The notes under the pieces: generated by a model
Database searches by the model: none
Told to the model about the DNA's origin: nothing
The model's input: only the letters and a program-made list of their open reading frames with translations
Shown here: positions 52,901 through 61,080 of the stretch, one piece after another
How positions within the stretch are numbered: position 1 is the first letter of the stretch
How the letters are laid out: every line of letters starts with the position of its first letter
Assembly (NCBI GenBank): GCA_016714765.1
Contig: JADKCF010000004.1
Location: forward strand, 193,961 to 257,960
DNA length: 64,000 nt
Reading direction: 5' to 3'
Source of the DNA: Saprospiraceae bacterium
Lineage (GTDB): Bacteria > Bacteroidota > Bacteroidia > Chitinophagales > Saprospiraceae
Program-made: the position numbers and the translations under genes

Positions 52901-53589
52901 ACGCCCTCTATCTCGCCGGCTTTGACGTAAAAGATGTCCACATGACAGATCTCATATCAGGAAGAGAAACCCTGGAAGATATCCGATTTATAGGTGCCGT
53001 AGGTGGATTTTCCAACTCTGATGTACTCGGCTCCGCCAAAGGCTGGGCGGGTGCATTTAAGTATAATGAAAAAGCCAATCAGGCACTGATCAATTTTTTC
53101 TCCCGGCCTGATACACTGTCAGTAGGTATTTGTAACGGTTGTCAGTTGTTTATAGAGCTCGGACTTATCCATCCCGATCATGACGTAAAACCAAAAATGC
53201 ACTTCAATGACTCACATAAACATGAAAGTGCGTTTACATCAGTAAAAATAGCGGAAAATAACTCTGTCATGATGTCCAAGCTTGCGGGTGCATCATTAGG
53301 TGTATGGATATCACATGGAGAAGGAAAATTTTTATTACCAAAAGATGAATCCGCCTACCAGATTGTAGCAAAATATGGTTATGATACATATCCGGCTAAT
53401 CCCAATGGCTCCGACTATAACACCGCTATGATGTGCTCTGCAGACGGCAGGCACATGGTGATGATGCCACACATAGAGCGTAGCATCTTCCCGTGGAACT
53501 GGGCACACTATCCCAATGGACGTTATGATGAGGTTTCTCCCTGGGCGGACGCCTTTGTCAATGCCAGAAAGTGGCTGGAATCAAAATAG
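49915..53589 (+). CDS. purL: Phosphoribosylformylglycinamidine synthase, single-chain PurL
   Basis: A 1224-residue enzyme; it amidates FGAR to FGAM with glutamine and ATP in purine synthesis. I choose the ATG at 49915 (MILFFSSEDNKLLYTV); earlier upstream codons give no better start. Motifs: FSQVNSEHCRHKIFN, KAETHNFPTTVEPFNGAATG, GSGGEIRDR, HDIGSGGLITTLLEM, and in the C-terminal glutaminase SVGICNGCQLFIELG (nucleophile Cys) and GVWISHGEGKF, near the His/Glu of the triad. A GACCTTTG near 49875-49882 resembles a -7 box. The gene is intact over 3.7 kb. Confidence 0.97.
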   Translation: MILFFSSEDNKLLYTVSTDIALSDDSTDKLVWLFGGASPHKAPVITGKYIGPRAAMVTPWSTNAVEITENMGISGITRIELLTAVNDEDVNYDPMLFQKYDHPDQDIFDLHILPEPVKAVDDISFYNKTEGLALSDEEVLYLDQLSIQLGRKLTDSEVFGFSQVNSEHCRHKIFNGQYIIDGEIKKESLFALIKKTSKVNPNDIVSAYKDNVAFIIGPDVVQFAPESGEKPSFYKKTPFKSVLSIKAETHNFPTTVEPFNGAATGSGGEIRDRLAGGQGSLPLAGTAVYMTAYSRLEKTRPWEQKTEERKWLYQKPADILIKASNGASDFGNKFGQPLIAGSVLTFEHQEGDEIIGFDKVIMLAGGVGYGKADQSLKLHPHKGDQIIVMGGDNYRIGMGGAAVSSADTGAYGAGIELNAIQRSNPEMQKRVANAIRALIESNQNPIVSIHDHGAGGHLNCLSELVEDAGGIIDLDALPVGDPTLSAKEIIGNESQERMGLVIHSKDLETVKKIADRERAPFYNVGQITGDHRFSFHSAKTGSSPIDLALSDMFGSSPKMIITDKTTDKKYASATWDLKLFYNYLEQVLQLEAVACKDWLTNKVDRCVGGRVAKQQCVGPLQLPLNNCGVMALDYDEHQGIATSIGHSPVSGLIDPVAGSRNSIAEALTNIIWAPLKEGLKSVSLSANWMWPCKNPGEDARLYTAVEACSDFAIALGINIPTGKDSLSMKQKYSDRQVIAPGTVIISAAAHCSDITKVVEPVIKSDQGQMYYINMSFAPYETGGSSFLQILSAVGHEPPTISDAQKFKAAFDAVQTLIHSGHIVAGHDIGSGGLITTLLEMCFADPDAGATFDLSMLGEPDSIKVLYAENAGIVFQCRKGSESIVESTFKDVSVPCHIIGDFQDGKSVKIKNYEDVFDLNVVIWRDVWYKTSYLLDKRQSGPLKAAERYQNYKNQPLAFILPAHFSGQKPDINPNMTRIKAAVIREKGSNSERELANALYLAGFDVKDVHMTDLISGRETLEDIRFIGAVGGFSNSDVLGSAKGWAGAFKYNEKANQALINFFSRPDTLSVGICNGCQLFIELGLIHPDHDVKPKMHFNDSHKHESAFTSVKIAENNSVMMSKLAGASLGVWISHGEGKFLLPKDESAYQIVAKYGYDTYPANPNGSDYNTAMMCSADGRHMVMMPHIERSIFPWNWAHYPNGRYDEVSPWADAFVNARKWLESK

Positions 53590-53655
53590 TCGCACAGGAT
53601 TCAATTTGGTGGATATTTTTACATAATTTTTAGCTACAACATTTTTTTTTTCATC

Positions 53656-54075
53656 TTTGAAAACATCCAGTTGCCTTTTGACGATGCCAATAACGACGGC
53701 TTCATAGCTTTTAAGATCAAGACCTTACCTACCCTCGTCCTGGGCGACTCCCTCAAAAACCTGGCAGACATCTACTTTGACTACAATTTCCCGATACGCA
53801 CCAACGAAGCAAAAACTACCATTGCATTGCCTGTCCATACCGAGGATGCCGTCATCGATGTCGATATATACCCCAACCCGGTCAAAGACATTTTGTATCT
53901 CCGCACCGGTGAATCCTGGACCAAAGCCGAGATCTATGACCTGTCGGGGAGGATCGTCAGAGCTGTTACATTTGACGGTACGTCTCTCGATGTCGGAGAT
54001 CTGTTGGCCGGGTCCTATTTTATAAGGTTAAAAAACAAGGACAGGACAGGCCGCATCAAATTTGTAAAAATGTAA
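53656..54075 (+). pseudogene. C-terminal relic of a large T9SS surface protein
   Basis: About 140 residues starting at FENIQLPFDDANNDGFIAFK with no start codon; upstream is a run of Ts. The retained part has a conserved pre-terminal block (NLADIYFDYNFPIRTNEA) and a complete T9SS type A sorting domain (DIYPNPVKDILYLRTGES ... LLAGSYFIRLKNK ... IKFVKM). The 5' part, which would be several hundred residues in such proteins, is missing. The sequence is richer in G and C than its neighbours. It looks like the tail of a gene deleted or rearranged next to purL. Confidence 0.7.
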
Positions 54076-54132
54076 CGGATCTGAAGACCAAGGTCCATTA
54101 TCAGGCACTTCAGCAACTACATTACAAACTTG

Positions 54133-54549
54133 CTAATTTTTCTGTTTTATTGTATCCGGCGTAAGCTTTTGAATAGGCTCTTCCTTTTTATCTTCATTAG
54201 CAACTTTAGTAATTCTAAGTGCCGGTTTTTTAGTGATGTTATTCTTTTTTACTTCAGGTGCAACCTTGTTGACATTGGATTTTGCCTGAATTGGTTTACT
54301 GCCAACTTGTTTCTTGAGAAAGGTACCACTTTTATCAAAAGCGAGGGTTTCCTTAATGGCTCCCTTTGTAATAACAATCTCATAAGAAACTTCATTATTA
54401 TTTGTAACAATCCTGTCCGCTTTGTCAATCACAAACTCAGGGTAATTCGTATTAAGAAAATTAGGTATTGGCTCTGGAAGGGCACCGATTTTAACTGAAG
54501 TCCTCTGTGCATTTACTGAAACAACAACAGCTAATGACAACACGATCAA
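54133..54549 (-). CDS. Small secreted protein with a basic, low-complexity tail
   Basis: About 138 residues, from TTG at 54549; no ATG precedes it in any frame nearby. Extending 11 codons upstream to a TTA at 54582 would give KTKNQKNPFLLIVLSLAVVV, a better signal peptide, so the true start may be altered or non-standard. The mature region SVKIGALPEPIPNFLNTNYP and NNEVSYEIVITKGAIKETL resembles the PepSY-like/DUF2874 inhibitor fold, tentatively. The tail is Lys/Pro-rich. Its role is unknown. Confidence 0.5.
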   Translation of the reverse strand: MIVLSLAVVVSVNAQRTSVKIGALPEPIPNFLNTNYPEFVIDKADRIVTNNNEVSYEIVITKGAIKETLAFDKSGTFLKKQVGSKPIQAKSNVNKVAPEVKKNNITKKPALRITKVANEDKKEEPIQKLTPDTIKQKN

Positions 54550-54694
54550 TAGAAATGGATTTTTCTGATTTTTTGTTTTTAAAAATTAGAAAATTATGCC
54601 TAAAGAAAATTTAATGTGATTAAATTTTTTAATATATCCTGATTAAATACGAGACATCTAAACTTTCAAAAAGAATTATTTCTTCGGGGATCAG

Positions 54695-55960
54695 TCATTT
54701 TTCGTACCAGTAAATCTTTTCAGGAGCCTCCTGTCTCATGCTTCTCACAAAAACCGGGGGAGAAATAGCAGGATCTCCTGCATCGTAGGTTACACCCTGC
54801 CAGACAAATTTCTTACCTTCTTGGTTCATGTGTGTATTGTCCTATTACAGGTACCTCTTGGCAAACATTCAATCGGGTTCCAATCTGAGAGCCAATCCTG
54901 CTTTCATACCAGTACCATCCTTCACCGGCTCGTTATCACCTCCATTTTGCTTTGTGAACTGCCGAGAAATGGCCTAAGGTTTATATCCAAAAATTTTATC
55001 TCCTTGTTAAACTCCAGTCATCGAATGAAGTACTCAACAATACCTGGAGGCAGTGACCAGCTATAAGGATCGTCAGTATCGGTAGATGGAACTTTATAGA
55101 AAAATAGCGTTTACATTTACCTGGCGTTAATTGAATATTTTCTCTTTCATAATCACAAAGAGAGACCTGCTTCAGATTTAAATAATCCGGAGGCGTAAAT
55201 TTACCGCCGTCTTTGGCAAAATCGCTCATACCGATCACAAGTCCCGGTATTGTCATAGACTCTCGCACCTGGCGCAACACATCCTTTTTAGCTGTTGGGT
55301 TAGCAGAAGGAGGGGCTATCCCATACGCGCATTTTCGAGACGCAGATTTATTTGAAATTTTATTTCAGAAACCGGCTGATTCATAGCCCAATTCTTGTGG
55401 AAAATTGCCTCCTTGCTGTTTGCAGTGGGACTACCAAAGTCTAGGCCATAATTTGCCCATGTTTCACATACCAAAGCTAAAAATGGCCATCCGGCCTCTT
55501 TATTTTTAAGGTCAACCATTGTGTTGAACTTAAAGGTTAACTCGTCCCAAAGCTTATTTCCATTTACTTGCTTAGCCCAGTTGTAATGAAAATTGTAATC
55601 TTTTGAATCGGTATTTTTATCCCAAAGGGTTTGACCCGGGGGCAGCTGCATGGCAGATACGTTGCACCTGGCTAAAATGAGGAGCATCCATGGCTGCGAT
55701 GCTATTGATCCCCGGTGCATAATTAAGTTTAAAACGTTTAATCCCGGATAATTCTTGTTTTGGTGGTTTTCACATCTAAAATATCACCTGCCATAGGAGT
55801 TTGAAACAGGTTTGGTAAATGTATAAGCCACGCATCTTTCTCTTTCATACTTTCTCAAGATTCTGGCGGTCTCCTTAGGATAATGCCCTGGCCCGGGGGA
55901 TAAGCTCAAAGCCGATCAGATTTACTGTGATGGTCTTTATACCTAAGTGAATTTGTGGAA
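54695..55960 (-). pseudogene. Multiply disrupted gene, family not recognised
   Basis: Successive pieces of what reads like one protein appear in different frames on the minus strand: KTITVNLIGFELIPRARA near 55900, ETARILRKYERERCVAYTFT near 55850, APGINSIAAMDAPHFSQ near 55680, a long piece at 55316-55720 (NFHYNWAKQVNGNKLWDEL), GIAPPSANPTAKKDVLRQVR across 55290, PGLVIGMSDFAKDGGKF near 55240, YSWSLPPGIVEYFIR near 55050, then a TGA, LEFNKEIKFLDIN, and a final FVWQGVTYDAGDPAISPP to a stop at 54695. At least six frame changes in 1.26 kb. This is much denser damage than elsewhere in the window. I do not recognise the family. Confidence 0.65.
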
Positions 55961-55993
55961 AAAAATCAAACAGATGATTTCCCAGCACCAAAT

Positions 55994-57412
55994 TTACCCC
56001 ATCAACAATTTACTAATGTATGTATGACCATTATCCTTCAATTCTATGAAATAAATACCATTAACCAGAGGGGAAACATCCTGTGCCTCCCGCACTTCTG
56101 CTCCCTTAAAGGCCAAAACCACTCTTCCATACATGTCATACAATGTGATGACAACATTTGTGAGGTCGCTTTCATGAGGAGTCTCCATAGAAAAATAATT
56201 GCTGCATGGATTAGGATAAATCTTAATCTTATCTTTTATGATTTTAAGATTATTTGTAGATGTAGTTTTACATGAGCTCATCATGATTTCATCGTGTAGT
56301 ATATTGGGTTGCCAAAAATTATGTGTGATTCCACCTGCAACCAACAAATTGTCTTCTACAGCCAAAACAATATGATCTGCCAAACCACCATTTGGGAGCG
56401 TATCCTGAAACCATTGATTGGTTTGATAGTCATAAATATCTATTTGATTATAACTGCAAATAAATCCTACAAGGAAAGAACTGACATTGAAACAATCGCC
56501 TCCGACAAAATGCACCTTATCGCATACTGTGGCTACATTATTATTTAAAAATGAGCGTCCTGCGGACAAACTATCCATGCTCCATTTTTTTGTTTTTATA
56601 TCAAAAATATCGACTCTTTTACTTTGTTCCAAACCTAAAGAACCGCCAGCAAACAATATTCTGTCTCTGACCACCGCACCCCCCACATAACAACGGGCTT
56701 GAGACAATGAGTCGATACTCCAAGAATCCGTTTCAACATCATAAATATCTATTCGTTTTCTTACAAAATAGTCCGGGTTATCCTTAGGATAAGCATCAAA
56801 ACCTCCTGCAAAAAACACTTTATTTTCGGCTACAGCTACACCCATACCAAAAGTAGGCATAGGTAATTGTCTCTGGCTCCACAGTCCGGTAGAGACGTCA
56901 TAAATGTCTACCACATCGGAAACGTGATGGTTCATCAACCTACCTCCTGCAAAAATGACTTTATCTCCAACAACTGCAGATGCCATTTCATACCTTGCAA
57001 TGGACAATTTTTCTACCGACCATATTCCTGTCAACGTGTCATAAATATCTACTACATCACTCGCTTTGAGAAAACCTGTAGGTAGAATACTTTCATAACC
57101 TCCTGCAAAAATTATCTTGCTCCCGGCTGTCACTGCATTTAAGCCGCTGCGAGCTACTGATAGATTAGCAATACGCTTACTCTGATCTTTGGTGTCAACT
57201 ATTTCTATAGTATCTAAAAAATGCTTCCATGTGCTATGACCTACTTTTATATCATATTCTCCACCGGCAAACCATACCTTTGAACCAATAGCCACAGCAC
57301 CCATACTTCTTTTTTTTTGACTTAAAGAAGAATAAGTCCAGTCTGTCTGACAATTGCTTACGGGAAGTAAATAAATAAACAGCAACGTTGTTAATAATAT
57401 TTGTTTCATCAC
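55994..57412 (-). CDS. Secreted kelch-repeat protein with T9SS tail
   Basis: An intact 472-residue protein. Signal peptide (MMKQILLTTLLFIYLLPVS), then about six kelch-like repeats (residues 40-330), each with a hydrophobic-AGG core such as SKIIFAGGYES, DKVIFAGGRLM, ENKVFFAGGFDA and RDRILFAGGSLG. These form a beta-propeller. The C-terminus is a T9SS type A sorting domain (KIYPNPCSNYFSMETP ... GRVVLAFKGAEVREAQDVS ... NGIYFIELKDNG). Probably a surface-bound binding or adhesion protein. Its sorting tail is a close relative of that of the neighbouring M43 protease. Confidence 0.88.
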   Translation of the reverse strand: MMKQILLTTLLFIYLLPVSNCQTDWTYSSLSQKKRSMGAVAIGSKVWFAGGEYDIKVGHSTWKHFLDTIEIVDTKDQSKRIANLSVARSGLNAVTAGSKIIFAGGYESILPTGFLKASDVVDIYDTLTGIWSVEKLSIARYEMASAVVGDKVIFAGGRLMNHHVSDVVDIYDVSTGLWSQRQLPMPTFGMGVAVAENKVFFAGGFDAYPKDNPDYFVRKRIDIYDVETDSWSIDSLSQARCYVGGAVVRDRILFAGGSLGLEQSKRVDIFDIKTKKWSMDSLSAGRSFLNNNVATVCDKVHFVGGDCFNVSSFLVGFICSYNQIDIYDYQTNQWFQDTLPNGGLADHIVLAVEDNLLVAGGITHNFWQPNILHDEIMMSSCKTTSTNNLKIIKDKIKIYPNPCSNYFSMETPHESDLTNVVITLYDMYGRVVLAFKGAEVREAQDVSPLVNGIYFIELKDNGHTYISKLLMG

Positions 57413-57464
57413 TATTGTTTTTAGATTAATTTTTCCTGTAAAGTATTCACCATCAGAGTAAACT

Positions 57465-59540
57465 TTATTTTGTTATCAACAATTTATTTCTGAACGCTCG
57501 GCCATTTTCTTTCAATTCTATGAAATAAATACCATTGGGCAGGGTGGAAATATCTTGTGACTCCTGTATTTCTAATCCTTTTTTACTCATCACCAGCCTG
57601 CCATACAGGTCATACATTCTCAACTCAGCGTTAGTCAAACGGAGGTCGGTTGGAATATCCAAACTAAAATAATCAGAAGTAGGATTGGGAAACACTAAGA
57701 ATTGTCTTGAAGCCTCCGCGTCATTCACTCCAGTGGTACCTGTAATGCGGATATTATCAATATAGAGTCCTTTGAACTTCGTAGTAGGAATAAAATTTGC
57801 CCACAGAAATCCGATCTGAATCTCACCGGTCAAAGTATCCGGAATCGGCAACGTAATCGTTTTCCACTGATCGGCGTTTGGAGTAAATGCATTGTTTGTA
57901 GTCACCGTTTTTATTAATTCCGGAAGAATTATATCACCCTGCACCAATGATGTTCCCTCATTTTGACCAAAAATATCACTCCTGTCAAAATTCTCAGGTC
58001 TCTTCCATATAATGCGCAAGCCTCCTGCTGCACTACCTGAAGAGCTCATCCCCAGTGCTACATCAAAAGTAAGTTGTCTGCCAGGCTTTGGGGTGGATCC
58101 CAGCTCAAAAATATGCGTAAAAAATCCACTAACATACTGACTGTTACCTGGATTAAAAAATGATTTTGTCCCTGTTTTTGCAGCATTATCTATCAATTTC
58201 CAGTCTGTACCCCTGAGATTGAACAGCACAAGATTGTTGGCTTCCTCTTCGTTTTCAAATGTTTCTATCATTGATGCATCATATTCAATTTCTTTAGGAG
58301 AGATGTATATATTCCTGAAAATCGTGTCTCTGCCAAAAGTGCCTGAGACAATCAGGGTTATCTTGTGAAATCCGGTGTCCTGAAATATCACCTTAGGAAA
58401 TTTATCAGTAGAGTTTGCGGGATTTCCGCCCTCAAATTCCCAGAAAAAACTGTCAGGATCCCATGAACAGGCCTCATTGAATTTTACAGGATAGCCTGCA
58501 CCGTGCCAGTTGGCCCCGTTGCCATATCCAAAATCGGCAACAGGAACTTTTTCACAGGGAGCCGTAGCCTCTTTAATACCTGTTTGGATATGATTTGCCT
58601 CTGTCCACTGATCTTTTCGCCAAGAATGAAGACCAAGGCATGATCTCATCCTGTCCACCTGCCCTTGGGAGAACATTTTGCGGCAGTTGGTGTAATCCAT
58701 ATAATTCATGAACATATCTCCATTCGGTCCATTATTGCATGAAATTTGAGGAAATGTCGGGCAGTAGAAGTTTCCATCGGCTTGTTTTGGAGTATCATTA
58801 ACCAAGTCATCATCATCGCAATCATCAGCTTCAGTAGTTCCAAAGATATGTATCAATCCTAATAAATGACCCATTTCATGAGTCAGTATTTTAAAATTCG
58901 TATTAGGATAACCTCTCTTTCCGTTCATAAATTCATTAAAAATAATTCCTAATCCATCTACATTAGGGGATTGGCTCGAAGTCGGTGCATAAGGTAACAA
59001 GTAAGATATTCCGGCTAAAGTAAAATCATTAGGTACTTCGATCCAGTTTAAAACATAAATATTTATATACCGCTTGTTGTCCCATCCATAAATGCCCCCT
59101 AAAAATTGTTGATTGCTTCCATAAGTATAAGGTGTATAAATCCGGTCTATTCCATCTGTACAGTTGCCATTGGGATCTATTCTGGCAAGCCTGAATTCAA
59201 TTTTGGGATTCCCCCTGACATTTTGGAAAGGAATCGGGATGTCCAGGGTATCTGGGTTTCTGTTGCTGAAATCTTCATTTAATATTCGGAGTGCATCCAG
59301 CACCTGCTCCTTTGAAACATTTTCAGCACCACCTTGGGTCAGAATATGAAAAACCACCGGGATGATGATTGTATCTGGCACTTGTACCAGTCGTCTAATC
59401 TGTACATCCATCTGTTTTACCTCTGCAGGTTTGGTGCCGCAGTTGTGAGACTTTGAAATCTGGGCAAACAATTTTTGATTATCAGATATTAACAAAATAA
59501 AAAAAGATAGGAATAATTTTATGTAATTGAGATTTTTCAT
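57465..59540 (-). CDS. Secreted pappalysin-type (M43) metalloprotease with PKD-like domain and T9SS tail
   Basis: An intact 691-residue enzyme when started at the ATG 59540 (MKNLNYIKLFLSFFILLIS signal peptide); an earlier ATG at 59564 adds eight residues. The catalytic domain has HEMGHLLGLIHIFG (HExxHxxGxxH zinc site) and the Met-turn DMFMNYMDYTNCRKMFSQGQ. A PKD-like domain follows (DSFFWEFEGGNPANSTDKF), then a jellyroll-like region and a T9SS type A sorting domain (FLVFPNPTSDYFSLDIP ... NGIYFIELKENG). Secreted or surface-attached protease, working with the peptide transporters in this window by inference. Unlike the protease at 3.8 kb it has no cysteine repeats. Confidence 0.92.
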   Translation of the reverse strand: MKNLNYIKLFLSFFILLISDNQKLFAQISKSHNCGTKPAEVKQMDVQIRRLVQVPDTIIIPVVFHILTQGGAENVSKEQVLDALRILNEDFSNRNPDTLDIPIPFQNVRGNPKIEFRLARIDPNGNCTDGIDRIYTPYTYGSNQQFLGGIYGWDNKRYINIYVLNWIEVPNDFTLAGISYLLPYAPTSSQSPNVDGLGIIFNEFMNGKRGYPNTNFKILTHEMGHLLGLIHIFGTTEADDCDDDDLVNDTPKQADGNFYCPTFPQISCNNGPNGDMFMNYMDYTNCRKMFSQGQVDRMRSCLGLHSWRKDQWTEANHIQTGIKEATAPCEKVPVADFGYGNGANWHGAGYPVKFNEACSWDPDSFFWEFEGGNPANSTDKFPKVIFQDTGFHKITLIVSGTFGRDTIFRNIYISPKEIEYDASMIETFENEEEANNLVLFNLRGTDWKLIDNAAKTGTKSFFNPGNSQYVSGFFTHIFELGSTPKPGRQLTFDVALGMSSSGSAAGGLRIIWKRPENFDRSDIFGQNEGTSLVQGDIILPELIKTVTTNNAFTPNADQWKTITLPIPDTLTGEIQIGFLWANFIPTTKFKGLYIDNIRITGTTGVNDAEASRQFLVFPNPTSDYFSLDIPTDLRLTNAELRMYDLYGRLVMSKKGLEIQESQDISTLPNGIYFIELKENGRAFRNKLLITK

Positions 59541-59595
59541 GATTGCATGGTTTTTAGTTACCATTATTAAATTTCCAAATGTTTAATTTTAGAAA

Positions 59596-59628
59596 ATACA
59601 AGGCAAACCATTTCTGGCTGCCTTGTAT
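59596..59628 (-). terminator. Intrinsic terminator after the 168-residue lipoprotein gene
   Basis: A 10-bp perfect stem (ATACAAGGCA ... TGCCTTGTAT) with a 13-nt loop and a TTTTCT tail on the minus strand, 15 bp beyond the stop at 59644. Confidence 0.7.
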
Positions 59629-59643
59629 CAAGCAACTTACTTT

Positions 59644-60150
59644 TTATTTTTTATAAGTAGCTTGTCCCTCCAAAACTGTAATAGTGTGTACTCCGGTAGT
59701 TGGGTTGGTAGTGATGGATGTATTCAACCATCCTGAAATACCGGCATATTTTCCGGTACCACCTGTAAAATGCTGCCATGAAAGGCCTGTTCCATTGTTG
59801 TAGCTTTGGGCATTACCGCTGTAATCCACCTTATTACCTGTTTTATCGAAGATTGAGATGGTATAGATAAGATCAAAAGACCCAGTCAGAGGATTAATGA
59901 CCACTGACTTTACATCCAGAAAACTCTTTGATTCATCAATTTCGCCCACAAGGTTGTCAGAACCTCCCACCTTGTATTTTTTTGGGGCCTTAAATATAGT
60001 ACCTCCTGGAAGTGCCACATCATAAAACCCAGCTGAAACATCAGGCGTATTGGTATAACCGCCAGTTATGTTTACGGTTTGCCACTCATCTTCCTTACTA
60101 CATGAAAAAAGAGTGAATAAAATTACTGCTAAAACTACTGTGATACGCAT
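59644..60150 (-). CDS. Lipoprotein of unknown function (168 aa)
   Basis: A signal of lipoprotein type (MRITVVLAVILFTLFSCSKE; lipid Cys at residue 17) precedes a beta-rich mature region with GYTNTPDVSAGFYDVALPGG and GTGLSWQHFTGGTGKYAGISG. The latter phrase resembles jellyroll or YceI-like lipocalin folds but is not assignable. It ends at 59644 with its own terminator. The gene sits between a T9SS protease and the AraC-type regulator. Confidence 0.75.
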   Translation of the reverse strand: MRITVVLAVILFTLFSCSKEDEWQTVNITGGYTNTPDVSAGFYDVALPGGTIFKAPKKYKVGGSDNLVGEIDESKSFLDVKSVVINPLTGSFDLIYTISIFDKTGNKVDYSGNAQSYNNGTGLSWQHFTGGTGKYAGISGWLNTSITTNPTTGVHTITVLEGQATYKK

Positions 60151-60291
60151 GGTTCAATTATTTTATATGTGATCATTTAAAATTTTTATCACTACAAAAT
60201 TATATCTAAAGTACTGAAGACCACAAGGAGTATTGTTTCAAATCAGGGAATAGAATGACTTATTTTCTGACATATTGAATCATTTAAAGCA

Positions 60292-61071
60292 CTATTGTTT
60301 CTGCTTCCTAAAATCGCCCGGAGAAACCCCAAATACCTTTGAAAATACCCTGGAAAAATAATTGGAGTCATGAAATCCCACGTCAAAAGCAATTTCTGAA
60401 ACGGTATTCCTGGTTGATTTCAATAATTTAACAGCCTTTTCCAGCCGAAACTTATTGATAAAATGAGATGCGGATAATCCGGTCAAGGCAATCAGTTTTC
60501 TATGCAACTGTACACGGCTGATCTTCATAGCACTACACAACTCGTCGATACCAAAATTTTCGTCCGCATAATTTTTTTCAAGATGCTGCAGGATTTCTGC
60601 GATAAACATGTCGTCAAGACTTATAAAGTGATTTTCAGCTCCTGTCATCTCTATGGGCGAAAGGCTATATTTCAACTTAAGTTTTTCCCGTTGTTCTATC
60701 ATTTTACGAATTCTTACCAGCAACTCCCTGGAGTGAAAGGGCTTTGAGATGTAGTCATCCGCACCCTTTTGAAATCCCATGATTTTAGACTCGGAATCCG
60801 CCCTCGCTGTGAGTAGTATGATGGGTATGTGATTGGTTTTATAGTCCTTTTTTAAAGTATCACATAGTTCATATCCATCTTTTACCGGCATCATCACATC
60901 ACTGACGATAAGATCAGGAATAGTCTCCATTGCTTTTTCAATACCATCCTGCCCATTGATGGCCACTTCTGTATTAAAATGAGGCGCAATCACTGACCGG
61001 AGGTAATGGGCAAGCTCCACATTATCTTCGACAATCAGGATGGTATGGTGTTGATCAAAAGGCTCCAACAC
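60292..61071 (-). CDS. Response regulator with AraC-type DNA-binding domain
   Basis: About 259 residues from a GTG at 61071. Receiver domain first: ILIVEDNVELAHYL (acidic pocket), phosphoacceptor Asp58 in LIVSDVMMPVKDGYEL, GADDYISKPFHS with the conserved Lys. The C-terminal AraC helix-turn-helix pair follows (ISRVQLHRKLIALTGLSASH; IAFDVGFHDSNYFSRVFSKV). No ribosome-binding site is evident before the GTG. The reading frame continues from the kinase directly upstream: only one TAA stop and three further codons separate them in the same frame, so the two were probably one hybrid protein (HTCS). Confidence 0.9.
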   Translation of the reverse strand: MLEPFDQHHTILIVEDNVELAHYLRSVIAPHFNTEVAINGQDGIEKAMETIPDLIVSDVMMPVKDGYELCDTLKKDYKTNHIPIILLTARADSESKIMGFQKGADDYISKPFHSRELLVRIRKMIEQREKLKLKYSLSPIEMTGAENHFISLDDMFIAEILQHLEKNYADENFGIDELCSAMKISRVQLHRKLIALTGLSASHFINKFRLEKAVKLLKSTRNTVSEIAFDVGFHDSNYFSRVFSKVFGVSPGDFRKQKQ

Positions 61072-61080
61072 GGAAGTGCA

